Source: Actinomycetota bacterium | GTDB taxonomy: Bacteria > Actinomycetota > Thermoleophilia > Gaiellales > Gaiellaceae | Assembly (NCBI GenBank): GCA_013812265.1 | Contig: JACCTQ010000286.1 | Coordinates: forward strand, 1-30,439 | Reading direction: 5' to 3' | DNA length: 30,439 nucleotides | Shown here: one piece after another, positions 1 through 7,790 of the stretch | Layout of the letters: the number at the start of each line of letters is the position of its first letter | Position numbering within the stretch: position 1 is the stretch's first letter | Program-made: the position numbers and the translations under genes | The notes under the pieces: generated by a model | Database searches by the model: none | Told to the model about the DNA's origin: nothing | What the model saw: the letters and a program-made list of their open reading frames with translations, nothing else

Positions 1-2143
1 CGGCCGGCGGGGGTGGCGGTGGCGGAGGTGCTGCGGCCGGCGGGGGCGGGGGGGCAGTCCCGCGCGGGCCGGGTTCGGGCCTGGGTGAACGTGACCTTGG
101 CGTAGACGGCTCCGCCGGAGCCGAGTAGCTGTAATCGTCATTCTCGGAGTCACTCGCGCTATAGCCGCCGTAGGAGCCCGGCGTGAACGATCGCCAGATT
201 GCGGCCTGCTGTGGGTAGCTCCAGTCCCGCGATGGCTGCGAGCCGATCGCGGCTTGCATGTAGAGCCGCCAGATCTCTGCCGGGAACGTGCCGCCGGCAA
301 CCGCGATGCCGTGGACATTCTGCATCGGGAGCTCGGCCTGTGGGTAGCCGACCCAAACGGTCGTCGAAAGGTCGGGCGTGTAACCGCAGAACCACGCGTC
401 GGCGTGGTCATCGGTGGTGCCGGTCTTCCCGGCCGAGGGACGGCCAAAATAGGCAGCGACGCCCGTCCCCGCCTGAATGTTCTGCTCGAGGATCTTGGTC
501 ACCTCATAGGCCACGCCGTCCGAGATCACGCGCTTGCGGCGCGGAGTGCCCCATCCGGCCTCCCGGTCGACCTGGCCGTCTGCAAGCACCACCTTCCGGA
601 TTGCCGTTGGCTTCGAGTAGATCCCGCCGGCCGCGAGAGTCGCATAGGCCGACGCCATCTCGAGCGGCGACACGGACGCCGAACCAAGCCCGACCGAGGG
701 GAACTCGGGCAACGGCGTCCGCACGCCTAGACGTCTGGCCATTGAAGTAACGGTCTCCGCGCCGAGGTCCAACGTGAGGCGCGCGTAAACGGTGTTGTCG
801 GACGACAGCGTCGCCGACGAGATCGGCACGGGCCCGCTGTAGCTGTGACTGTACGTGGCGACATTCCAGATCTCGGCGGACGGGCTCGGCTGATACGCCA
901 GCGGCGCGGACAGGTACGTCGTAGACGGGTTGATGCCCCGCGCTATCGCCGCCGTGAGCACGAACGTCTTGAACGTGGAGCCCGCTTGCCGGCGCGCCTG
1001 GGCGGCAAGGTTGAACTGCCTGCTCTTCTTCTCGCGCGAGACGGAAGCCATGGCGCGGATGAAACCGTTCGCCGGGTCGATCGAGACGATCGCCGCGGCC
1101 GGGTCGGTCCCGAGGTAGAGCGTGTCCCGAATCGCCTTGCGCGCCTGAAGCTGAAGCCGGCGATCGATCGTCGTATAGACGCGCAGTCCCCCGAACCGTA
1201 CCGCCTTGTCGCCATAAGCCTTCGTCAGCTCCTGGCGGACGTAGCCGAAGAAGTACGGCTCGTGGATTCTCGTGTAGAGCCTCCCCCGCTTGAGGCGGAA
1301 ATTCCTGTTCGCGATCGCCTGCCTGTATTGGCCGCGAGAGATGGCGCCGTTCGAGAGCATCGCACGGAGAACTTCGTCGCGGCGGATGAGAGCCCGCGAG
1401 CCGCGGCGGAACGGATCGTACACGGAGGGACGCTGGGGAAGGCCGGCGAGGAGAGCGGCCTGGGTCAGTGTCAGCTCGCTCGCCGGGCGCGAGAAGTACG
1501 TGCGCGCGGCCGCCTCGATCCCGTAGGCGTGGTTGCCGTAGTAGACGCGGTTCAGGTATGCGGTCAGGATTCGCCTCTTCGACCAGGCCCGGTTCAGCTT
1601 GATCGCAAGACAGGCCTCCTCAACCTTGCGTTCGAGCGTCACTTCGCGCGAGATGTACAGATCTCGGGCCAGCTGCTGTGTGATGGTCGAGCCACCCTCC
1701 ACCACTCGGCCGGCCTTGACGTCCTTCCAGAGGGCGCGCGCAATTCCTTCGTAATCGACACCGCCGTGCTCGTAGAACCGCCTGTCCTCGATCGCTACCG
1801 TCGCCTCGAGCATCCACGGGCTGATGTCCCGAAGCGGCACAGGCTGGCGGTTCCGCTCCGCCGGGATGGCGCCGAGTAGCGAGCCGTCCGCCGCATAGAC
1901 GAACGAGTTCTGGCCGATGTTGTTCGGCCGCACGGACTTCAGGCTGCAGCTGGAACGGAAGGCGGCCGCCCCGCCGAAGCCCAGGGCAACCAGTCCGAGC
2001 GGCACGGCGATGAGGATGACGCCGACGGCAAGCCCGACCCGGCGCCGGCTGCGGGCACGCTGTCGACGGCGATCGCGGCGGCGGCCGTGCGGAGAAGGTA
2101 GGTCGGCGGTCGGCGGTCGGCGCGGCCTTCGGCCCGGGCTCAC
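1..2143 (-). CDS. Bifunctional penicillin-binding protein (class A PBP), 3' end cut by window
   Basis: Class A PBP: polymerises lipid II glycan chains and cross-links stem peptides outside the membrane. The sequence shows a basic cytoplasmic tail, a membrane segment around residues 36-60, and a glycosyltransferase domain with the EDRRFYEHGGVD motif (catalytic Glu119) and GGSTITQQLARD. The transpeptidase domain has STFK (Ser389), SSDN and KTGTT (Lys573). The visible end is a Pro/Ala-rich tail that runs off the window, so the C-terminus is unknown; 714 codons are visible, within the usual size for the family. The start is a GTG overlapping the TGA of the upstream MscS gene (GTGA), so the two are probably co-transcribed and translationally coupled. 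A GTG start is also supported by the lack of any in-frame ATG before the membrane segment. PBP1A/PonA type is the likely subgroup, but the symbol is not certain. Confidence 0.93.
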   Translation of the reverse strand, partial: MSPGRRPRRPPTADLPSPHGRRRDRRRQRARSRRRVGLAVGVILIAVPLGLVALGFGGAAAFRSSCSLKSVRPNNIGQNSFVYAADGSLLGAIPAERNRQPVPLRDISPWMLEATVAIEDRRFYEHGGVDYEGIARALWKDVKAGRVVEGGSTITQQLARDLYISREVTLERKVEEACLAIKLNRAWSKRRILTAYLNRVYYGNHAYGIEAAARTYFSRPASELTLTQAALLAGLPQRPSVYDPFRRGSRALIRRDEVLRAMLSNGAISRGQYRQAIANRNFRLKRGRLYTRIHEPYFFGYVRQELTKAYGDKAVRFGGLRVYTTIDRRLQLQARKAIRDTLYLGTDPAAAIVSIDPANGFIRAMASVSREKKSRQFNLAAQARRQAGSTFKTFVLTAAIARGINPSTTYLSAPLAYQPSPSAEIWNVATYSHSYSGPVPISSATLSSDNTVYARLTLDLGAETVTSMARRLGVRTPLPEFPSVGLGSASVSPLEMASAYATLAAGGIYSKPTAIRKVVLADGQVDREAGWGTPRRKRVISDGVAYEVTKILEQNIQAGTGVAAYFGRPSAGKTGTTDDHADAWFCGYTPDLSTTVWVGYPQAELPMQNVHGIAVAGGTFPAEIWRLYMQAAIGSQPSRDWSYPQQAAIWRSFTPGSYGGYSASDSENDDYSYSAPAEPSTPRSRSPRPEPGPRGTAPPPPPAAAPPPPPPPPA
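2101..2121. repeat. Triplicated heptamer GGTCGGC
   Basis: Three perfect head-to-tail copies of GGTCGGC lie in the first 15 codons of the PBP gene. Seven bases is not a multiple of three, so gain or loss of one copy would shift the PBP frame close to its start. Three copies is short for a phase-variation tract. Confidence 0.8.
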
Positions 2144-2871
2144 GCGTAGACCCCAGCCTCGCGCAGCGTGCCGTGGGCCAGCAGCCTCAGATCGCTCGCA
2201 ATGCCTTCCACGGCCAGCTCGTCACCCGCATACGTGCGTAGCGTCACCGTGGCACTATCGGCGAGCGCACTCACGAGCACCTCGGAGCCGGCGCGCCCTG
2301 CGAGCGCTTCACGTAGCAGGCCGACGACTGCTCCGAGATCACTCTTCGCGGGAACCTGGACAGTGACCTCGGCAAGCTTTTCTCGACTCACGATTGTCGA
2401 GTTCCGAATCGTATCCGAGGCGAGCTTCTCGTTCGGAATCACCACCCGTGCGTTGTCGGGTGTGCGGATGAACGTGTACGTGAGGCCGATCTCCTCCACG
2501 ATGCCGCTCGCAGCTCCGATTGTCACGGAATCGCCGAGTCGCAAGGGCTGCGTGAAGGCGATCAGGATCCCCGCGACGAAGTTCGCAAGCGTCGAGCGGG
2601 ACGCGAAGCCGACGACCAGGGCGAGAATTGCGGAGGAGGCGAGAATTCCGCCCGCGACCGCTCGCACCTGCGGAATCACGAGCAGGGCGGAGAGCACCCC
2701 GAGGACCACGATCGCGGTCGTGATGCTTCGGCGCAGCACGCGGTAGCGCGTCACCGACTCGGCCTGGAAGGGACGCCGCGCGATGCGCCGGTCGATCAGC
2801 TTGGCGACTACGAGCGTGACGGCGATGACCACGCCAACGACGAGCAGGCGGTGCCAGGGGGGCATAGGCAC
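2140..2871 (-). CDS. MscS-family mechanosensitive ion channel
   Basis: Small-conductance mechanosensitive channel of the inner membrane; MscS proteins open under membrane tension to release solutes on hypo-osmotic shock. The 243-residue protein has N-terminal hydrophobic helices (about 5-22 and 50-70) and a Gly/Ala-rich pore helix (about 72-100, with AVAGGILASS and ASRSTLANFVAG). A beta domain follows with PLRLGDSV and the family signature IPNEKLASDTIRN, then a short alpha/beta C-terminal domain. This is close to the minimal MscS size. It starts at GTG 2871 or ATG 2865; neither has a strong Shine-Dalgarno site. It overlaps the PBP gene by four bases, linking osmotic protection and wall synthesis in one likely transcript. 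The family call is firm; gating and ion preference cannot be read from the sequence. Confidence 0.92.
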   Translation of the reverse strand: MPMPPWHRLLVVGVVIAVTLVVAKLIDRRIARRPFQAESVTRYRVLRRSITTAIVVLGVLSALLVIPQVRAVAGGILASSAILALVVGFASRSTLANFVAGILIAFTQPLRLGDSVTIGAASGIVEEIGLTYTFIRTPDNARVVIPNEKLASDTIRNSTIVSREKLAEVTVQVPAKSDLGAVVGLLREALAGRAGSEVLVSALADSATVTLRTYAGDELAVEGIASDLRLLAHGTLREAGVYA

Positions 2872-3013
2872 CTATTCGACGGGAAGACGGGCGCTCCTCA
2901 GAACTACCGGACGTCTCTACAACGGGAGTGGCGTGCGACCCGCGAACCCGTCGCCCGTCCCGTGCCAGTATCCGATCTCGCTTTTCGCCTGGTGCGTTTT
3001 CGGCGCGGATAGG

Positions 3014-4267
3014 ATGGCGGTCGTGGGCGCGCGAGAACGGGTTCCAGAGCGCCGAGTCGCCCCACGAGAGCTCCGTATCGCAGAGGCCCGCAATCCTACG
3101 GCGGAGATCTTCCTCTGGAGCCGGGCCGCGATCTGGCTGGGGGCCGTGTTCGCCTTGCTCGTCTTCGAGCCGAACCGCCACCCGCGCGCTGATCGCTGGG
3201 ACGTGCCCGAGCTCACGCATGATCTGGGTTTCGCCACTGACGTGTGGGCGCGTTGGGACAGCGTCTTCTTCCTTCGCATCGCCGAGCACGGCTATGACGC
3301 CGGCGTCAGCGCCTCTGCCGCATTCTTTCCGCTGTACCCAGGCGCTGTCGGCCTGCTGGGGCGTGCCCTTGCCGGCCATTTCGTGCTGGCCGGAGTCGCG
3401 ATCTCGCTGGCAGCCTGTTTCGCCTCATTCCTCCTGCTCTACCACCTTGCCGAGGAGCGCCTCGGCGCCGACGGAGCGCGCCGGGCTGTCCTCTACCTGG
3501 CGATCGCCCCGATGGCGCTCTTCCTCCAGGCCGTCTATAGCGAGTCGCTCTTCCTGCTACTTACCCTGGGAGCGTTCTTTCTGGCGGAGCGCCGCCGCTT
3601 CCTCGGAGCGGGTGCGGTCGCAGGCCTGGCGCTGCTGACCCGCGTCACCGGATTGGCGCTGCTTCCGGCCCTCGCGCTCCTCGCCTGGCGCTCGCCCGAC
3701 CGGCGGAGGGCATTCGGCGGCCTGGCGCTCGCGCCAGCCATGTTCGCGGCCTATCCGGCCTATCTCGAGTGGAAGCTCGGCGACCCGTGGGCATTCCTGC
3801 ACGCGCAGGATGTCTGGAACCGCGAGCTCTCCTATGCCGGACCACTCGGCGGGATCTGGGACGGGCTGCGCGCCGGGGTAGCCGGGGTGCGACAGCTGGT
3901 GTCCGGATCCCACACGGAGACGTACTGGCCCGTGCTCGATACCGATCCCATGCGCGCGGCCGCGGTGAATCTCCAGACGGTCGCATTCCTCATGCTGTTC
4001 CTCGTGCTCACCGTCATCGTCTGGCGACGGTTCGGGGCACCGTACGGGCTCTTTTCGGCGGTGAGTCTCGCCCTTCCGCTCAGCGTTCCGACCGAGCGCT
4101 GGCCACTCCTGTCGTTGCCCCGCTTCGGCCTCGTGATCTTTCCGTTCTTTCTGGCGCTGGCCGCGCTCGGTGGGCGTCCCCGCGTTCACACCGCCATCGT
4201 TTCAGTGAGCTCGCTGTTCCTCGGCGTGGCAATCGTGCAGTGGGCGCTCTGGCAATGGGTGTCGTGA
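3014..4267 (+). CDS. PIG-V-like integral membrane glycosyltransferase (GT-C fold)
   Basis: Polytopic membrane protein of 417 residues resembling PIG-V/Gpi18 mannosyltransferases, which use a polyprenyl-phosphate sugar donor at the outer membrane face. The match rests on the first large loop, RWDSVFFLRIAEHGYD followed by AAFFPLYP, which mirrors the WDS...IAE.GY...F.PL.P signature, and on YSESLFLLLTLGAFFLAE with a following LLTRVTG. About nine or ten hydrophobic helices can be seen. The ATG at 3014 is preceded by GGATAGG; a longer upstream reading would run antisense into the MscS gene and is rejected. The acceptor is unknown; in bacteria it may be a lipid or cell-wall glycan. It overlaps the next gene by 13 bases, so the two are probably co-expressed. 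Confidence 0.85.
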   Translation: MAVVGARERVPERRVAPRELRIAEARNPTAEIFLWSRAAIWLGAVFALLVFEPNRHPRADRWDVPELTHDLGFATDVWARWDSVFFLRIAEHGYDAGVSASAAFFPLYPGAVGLLGRALAGHFVLAGVAISLAACFASFLLLYHLAEERLGADGARRAVLYLAIAPMALFLQAVYSESLFLLLTLGAFFLAERRRFLGAGAVAGLALLTRVTGLALLPALALLAWRSPDRRRAFGGLALAPAMFAAYPAYLEWKLGDPWAFLHAQDVWNRELSYAGPLGGIWDGLRAGVAGVRQLVSGSHTETYWPVLDTDPMRAAAVNLQTVAFLMLFLVLTVIVWRRFGAPYGLFSAVSLALPLSVPTERWPLLSLPRFGLVIFPFFLALAALGGRPRVHTAIVSVSSLFLGVAIVQWALWQWVS

Positions 4268-5166
4268 CGCGGCCGGCCGCGCTCGCAGCTGTACTCTGCC
4301 TCGGGCTGCTCGGAACCGCATGCGGCGAGCGTGCGGAGCCCACGGGATCAGCGGTCGAACTCTACCCGGTGACGGTCCGGAGCTCCGGGCAGCCGCCGGT
4401 GGTGGTGCGCGGCCGCGCCGAGCGGATCGCCGTCGTCGCCCCCGGGCCGCTGACCACGCTCCTGCAGCTCGGCGCCCGCGAGCGGATCGTCGCCGTGCCG
4501 GGATCGGCGGCACGGCTCGCAGGAACAGCTGCTCCGGTTGTCGACCGCAGGGGACGGATTCTGTGGGACGAGCTGGAGGCACGGCGACCCGACCTGATCG
4601 TCGCGTCCCCGCTCGCCTCGGGCGAAGAGCTCGGCCGGTCCGGACAAGCGACCGGGGCCGCCGTCTACGTCGCCGACGAGACCTCCATCCGCGGCGTCGA
4701 GCGCTCCATCAGCGACCTCGGCTTGCTCGTCGGCGAGCCGCTTGCAGCTCGGCGTCTCATCGGCCGTATCGAGGAAAGCCGCCAGACCGTTGAGGAGCGC
4801 CTGGCGGGCAAGCGTCGGGTGACTGTGTTTGTCGACACGGGCTTCTTTACCACCGTCTCCGATCGAAGCCTGGTGGGTGATCTGATCCGGAGAGCCGGCG
4901 GACGAAACGTGGCAGGATCGACGCCGGAGCCAGGCCCCTTCGATCTGCGCCACCTCGCGGAAGTAGATCCGGAGGTCTATCTCGCCACTTCCGACAGCAA
5001 CACGTCTCTGCGCGCTCTTCGGAAGGACGCGCGAACGCGGCGCCTGTCGGCTATCCGCGAGGGTCGCTTCGCGGTCATTCCGGCAAGGCTGCTTCAACCT
5101 GGCGCCCATACCGGCGCGGCTCTCGTCACGATCGCGCGCCTGCTCCATCCGGATGCGTTTCGCTAG
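4255..5166 (+). CDS. Periplasmic-binding-protein lipoprotein (BtuF/FepB-like)
   Basis: Solute-binding protein of the ABC-transporter class that carries cobalamin or ferric siderophores (helical-backbone fold). The N-terminus has Arg-Pro, a hydrophobic stretch and a lipobox-like LGTAC, predicting an exported lipoprotein with Cys near residue 22. The mature part has two lobes: one starting with RIAVVAPGPLTTLLQLGA and including WDELEARRPDLIVASP, and one with DLRHLAEVDPEVYLATSD. The start is ATG 4255, or GTG 4264, which makes a GTGA overlap with the upstream stop; both are in frame. At 303 residues the length is normal. No permease or ATPase gene lies nearby, so the partner must be encoded elsewhere or the protein has another binding role. 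The ligand cannot be told. Confidence 0.82.
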   Translation: MGVVTRPAALAAVLCLGLLGTACGERAEPTGSAVELYPVTVRSSGQPPVVVRGRAERIAVVAPGPLTTLLQLGARERIVAVPGSAARLAGTAAPVVDRRGRILWDELEARRPDLIVASPLASGEELGRSGQATGAAVYVADETSIRGVERSISDLGLLVGEPLAARRLIGRIEESRQTVEERLAGKRRVTVFVDTGFFTTVSDRSLVGDLIRRAGGRNVAGSTPEPGPFDLRHLAEVDPEVYLATSDSNTSLRALRKDARTRRLSAIREGRFAVIPARLLQPGAHTGAALVTIARLLHPDAFR

Positions 5167-5255
5167 GGCGCGAGTGACTTTCGGGACGGAGCACTAGAAG
5201 TGCCTCCAGTAGGTCTCCACTCTGCCGCTGCTCGCGTCCCCGCGGCTAGAGCCGG

Positions 5256-5909
5256 ATGGCAGTGATCCCGGGTCGCCTCGTCGCCTGGGCGTCTTTCGTC
5301 ACCGCGTTCGCGACGCTCAACTACGTGGGTCGCTTCGCCGGCGACGAGCCCCCCTCCGACATTCTGTACCGGTACGGCACCGCGGTCTTCGGGCTGATCC
5401 AGTTCCTGGTCGTGCTCGGCATCGTCGTCGCCATCGCGCGGCCGCGAATGCGAGAGCTACTCGCGCTTCGCCGACCGTCCTCCTGGTGGCTTGCGGTCCG
5501 CATCTCCGCCGGCATCTTCGTCGGGATCATGATTCTCGGTGCGGTGCTGGAGCCTCTTCTGAACCCGGGCGAGGAGCAGGGGCTTCTTCCCGAAGGGTGG
5601 GATTCCGACCGTGCGGGTGCCTTCGCCGCCAACTTCGCCGTCATCGCTCTCCTGGCTCCGGTTGTGGAGGAGCTGACCTTTCGCGGGCTGGGGTTCAGCT
5701 TGCTGCGGCGGTTCGGCCGCTGGATCGCAATCGCCGTGGTCGCTGTTGCCTTCGGGCTGGCCCACGGTCTGGTAGCGGGATTACCGCTCCTCGTCGCCTT
5801 CGGCGCGGGCCTTGCTTACCTCCGTAGCCGGACAGAGAGTGTGTACCCGGCAATCGCCCTGCACGGAATCTTCAACTCGGTCGTCCTGACCCTCTCTGTG
5901 ACTATGTAA
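5256..5909 (+). CDS. CPBP-family intramembrane glutamic protease (Abi family)
   Basis: Integral membrane protein of the CPBP/Abi family (relatives of Rce1 and of bacteriocin-immunity proteins). The 217-residue protein has four to six hydrophobic segments and the three family motifs: EELTFR with Glu138, Glu139 and Arg143; GLAHG with His170; and ALHGIFN with His203 and Asn207. These form the proposed active site, so it should be active. The ATG at 5256 gives a first helix directly; its ribosome site is weak. It follows the lipoprotein gene by 89 bases on the same strand. The substrate is unknown; members act on prenylated or membrane proteins or serve in peptide immunity. Confidence 0.88.
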   Translation: MAVIPGRLVAWASFVTAFATLNYVGRFAGDEPPSDILYRYGTAVFGLIQFLVVLGIVVAIARPRMRELLALRRPSSWWLAVRISAGIFVGIMILGAVLEPLLNPGEEQGLLPEGWDSDRAGAFAANFAVIALLAPVVEELTFRGLGFSLLRRFGRWIAIAVVAVAFGLAHGLVAGLPLLVAFGAGLAYLRSRTESVYPAIALHGIFNSVVLTLSVTM

Positions 5910-6272
5910 TCCTCGACAAGGAGCCGGCTGAGGCCCGGCGAGATCGCGCAGGCGCACACAGCGTTGGCGACCGTCGCGGTGATCCTGTGGGCGCCGCGCG
6001 TTGCCCGTCGCGGCAGTCGAGTCATCTTCCGCGGGAGGTCGTGCCCACCCCCGCAGGCGGCACGAAGATCACCTTTCGAGGGATCAACCGGCTGGTCGCG
6101 ACGGCCCCGGCAGCTCCTCTTCGAGGTGCGCAGCAGCCGCGTGGACCGGGTTGTCCACGTGTCCACCGGGGCCACCGGTAACACGCCTCTCGGCCGCTGG
6201 CGGCGTCTACCGAAAGGTCTCCGGGCGGGACTGGGTGCTGTGGTAGAGGATTGCTCGCGCAGCGAGCAATCG
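5910..6272. other. 363-base gap without a convincing gene
   Basis: Short open frames cross this stretch on both strands, but none resembles a known family or has a ribosome site, and several overlap the CPBP gene. Two structures are visible. A perfect inverted repeat CGTGGAC-6 bases-GTCCACG spans 6140-6159 and contains TTGTCCACG, one base from an actinobacterial DnaA box. A 9-bp hairpin lies at 6250-6270 next to the DUF151 stop. Confidence 0.6.
6250..6270 (-). terminator. Hairpin after DUF151 gene, probable terminator without T-run
   Basis: Perfect stem ATTGCTCGC / GCGAGCAAT with a three-base loop, two bases past the stop of the minus-strand DUF151 gene. No T-run follows. Actinobacterial terminators often lack one, so this is a plausible but unproven end of that transcript. 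Confidence 0.45.
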
Positions 6273-6761
6273 TCACTCCTCGACTGCGAACTCGTCGGGG
6301 CTGACGTTGTCGAGGAAGCGGCGGAACTCGTCCACCATCTCGTCCTCGTTCACCTCTTCGCCTTCGAACTCGATCGCAGACTCCTCAATCACGTCGTCGG
6401 CGACATAGATCGGCGCCTCCGCGCGTACGGCGAGCGCGATGGCGTCGGAGGGGCGCGAGTCGACCTCGATCTCGGAACCGTTCTGCTGCACCGTGATGCT
6501 GGCGTAGAAGGTGTTCTCCTTCAGCTCTGTCACCGTGATGCGGACGACCTGAGCATCGAGCCGGGTGAGCATCTCGGTGACCAGATCGTGCGTCATCGGC
6601 CTCGGCGTGGATGCGCCCTGGAGCCTCATTAGAATCGCCGCCGCCTCGGGGTGACCGATCCAGATAGGCAAGAACTTGTTCGCATCGGCCGTCTTTAGGA
6701 GGACGATGGGCTGCTTGCCCACCAGGTCGAAGCTCACCCCGTAGATAACCATTTCGTGCAT
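6273..6761 (-). CDS. Bifunctional nuclease (BFN/DUF151) domain protein
   Basis: Protein of the DUF151 family, named after a plant protein with RNase and DNase activity; the bacterial role is poorly defined. The 162-residue sequence starts MHEMVIYGVSFDL and has GKQPIVLLKTADANKFLPIWIG, then MTHDLVTEMLTRLDAQV, and the signature EVDSRPSDAIALAVRAEAPI. An acidic tail closes it. ATG 6761 is chosen because the family normally begins at MHEM; the reading could extend to 6800 but gains nothing conserved. A possible promoter (TTGACG at 6795-6800, TAGAAT at 6775-6780, minus strand) has only a 14-base spacer, so it is weak. It stands alone, with a gap on one side and a tRNA gene on the other. Confidence 0.93.
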   Translation of the reverse strand: MHEMVIYGVSFDLVGKQPIVLLKTADANKFLPIWIGHPEAAAILMRLQGASTPRPMTHDLVTEMLTRLDAQVVRITVTELKENTFYASITVQQNGSEIEVDSRPSDAIALAVRAEAPIYVADDVIEESAIEFEGEEVNEDEMVDEFRRFLDNVSPDEFAVEE

Positions 6762-6855
6762 AGCGGCTGGGGCGATTCTAGCCGAGTGCCCCCTCGTCAA
6801 ACTCCCTCGGACGGTACCCGGTATGGCGGCGCGTCTCCGATACCATGGCCCGCGC

Positions 6856-6929
6856 GGGCGATTAGCTCAGTTGGTTAGAGCGCCGCTCTGATAAGGCGGA
6901 GGTCCGTGGTTCGAATCCACGATCGCCCA
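6856..6929 (+). tRNA. tRNA-Ile (anticodon GAT)
   Basis: Full cloverleaf: acceptor GGGCGAT paired with ATCGCCC, D-arm GCTC/GAGC, anticodon loop CTGATAA with GAT at 6890-6892, T-arm CGTGG-TTCGAAT-CCACG, discriminator A. The 74-base gene has no encoded CCA. A -10-like TACCAT sits at 6841-6846, just ahead. It points against the minus-strand parB gene, and the two overlap by 63 bases. Confidence 0.98.
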
Positions 6930-7790
6930 CTCCTCGCCCGCCGCCCGCTCCAGCACTTCGACGAGCTCCGCGAGTCCCCGGTCGTCGGCGAAGTGGATCT
7001 CGAGGCGCCCCGAGACAAGCTTCACCCGTAGGCCCGTAAGTCGCTCGGCGGCCGCTCTGGCACGAGCCACGAGCGCGGGGTCGGCGATCCCCCGCCGGCG
7101 TGGCTTTCGGTGAGCCCCGGCCAGCTGCGCGGCGCGTTCTGCGGCCCGCACCGACAGCCCTTCGCGAACGATCCTCCGCGCCAGGCGCCGCCTGCCGTCG
7201 TGATCGGGCACGGCGAGTACCGCCCGGGCGTGCCCCTCCGTGAGCTCGCCTTGCTCCAGCGTCCGCAGAACGTCGTCGGGAAGGTCGAGCAAGCGGATCC
7301 TGTTCGACACGGCCGGTTTCGAGCGGCCGACTCGCTCCGCGAGCTCGCCCAGCGAGAGGCCGAACTCGTCGATCAGGACCGCGCACGCCCTCGCCTCGTC
7401 CGCCGGAGACAGCTGCTCCCGCGCGACGTTCTCGACGAGACCGAGCAGAAGCGAGTCGCGGTCTCCCGTCTCCCGCAGGAGAGCAGGGACGGTCGTCAGC
7501 CCCGCTTCGCGCGCGGCCTGCCAGCGGCGCTCGCCCGCGATCAGCTCGTAGCCCCCGCCGGCGCGGGACCGGACCAGCACCGGCTGCAGCACGCCCTGCG
7601 TGCGGATGGACTCCGCGAGTCCCTCGATTCCCTCGCGATCCGCGTGGCTCCTCGGCTGCCGCGGGTTGGGATGGATGTCCTCCACCGGGAGCCGGAGTAA
7701 CTCGCCATCCGTGACCGTGCCCCCGATCAACACCTCGAGGCCGCGCCCGAGACCGCGACGGGGAACGTGCGGATCAGTGGCGTTCCACAA
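6867..7790 (-). CDS. parB: Chromosome-partitioning protein ParB
   Basis: ParB binds parS sites near the origin, spreads as a CTP-dependent clamp and works with ParA to move sister origins apart. Domains in order: N-terminal ParA-contact motif RRGLGRGLEVLIG (residues 11-23), CTP/N-domain with GERRWQAAREAG (86-97) and ENVAREQLSPADEA (120-133), a helix-turn-helix SLGELAERVGRSKPAVSNR (146-164), and a C-terminal dimer segment ending near LAELVEVLERA. No ATG or GTG gives the conserved N-terminus. The best start is TTG 7790, which overlaps the end of parA by 17 bases and has GGTGG upstream; longer readings would be antisense or shadow sequence. The last 20 residues are read from the antisense strand of the tRNA-Ile gene, an odd extension past the usual end. 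Confidence 0.92.
   Translation of the reverse strand: MWNATDPHVPRRGLGRGLEVLIGGTVTDGELLRLPVEDIHPNPRQPRSHADREGIEGLAESIRTQGVLQPVLVRSRAGGGYELIAGERRWQAAREAGLTTVPALLRETGDRDSLLLGLVENVAREQLSPADEARACAVLIDEFGLSLGELAERVGRSKPAVSNRIRLLDLPDDVLRTLEQGELTEGHARAVLAVPDHDGRRRLARRIVREGLSVRAAERAAQLAGAHRKPRRRGIADPALVARARAAAERLTGLRVKLVSGRLEIHFADDRGLAELVEVLERAAGEEWAIVDSNHGPPPYQSGALTN

Noticed and set aside
845..1879. 344-codon plus-strand frame
   Set aside because: It lies antisense to the PBP gene, which has all catalytic motifs; the frame is Arg-rich shadow.
5816..6184. 122-codon minus-strand frame in the gap after the CPBP gene
   Set aside because: It overlaps the CPBP gene antisense, has no known motif and no ribosome site.
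6856..6929. tRNA-Ile as an integration site of a mobile element
   Set aside because: No integrase, direct repeat of the tRNA end or foreign-looking block is present nearby.
6862..7386. Minus-strand frame ending in GFEPRTSALSERRSNQLS
   Set aside because: This tail is the antisense translation of a tRNA gene, a frequent false protein. The rest is an alternate frame of parB.
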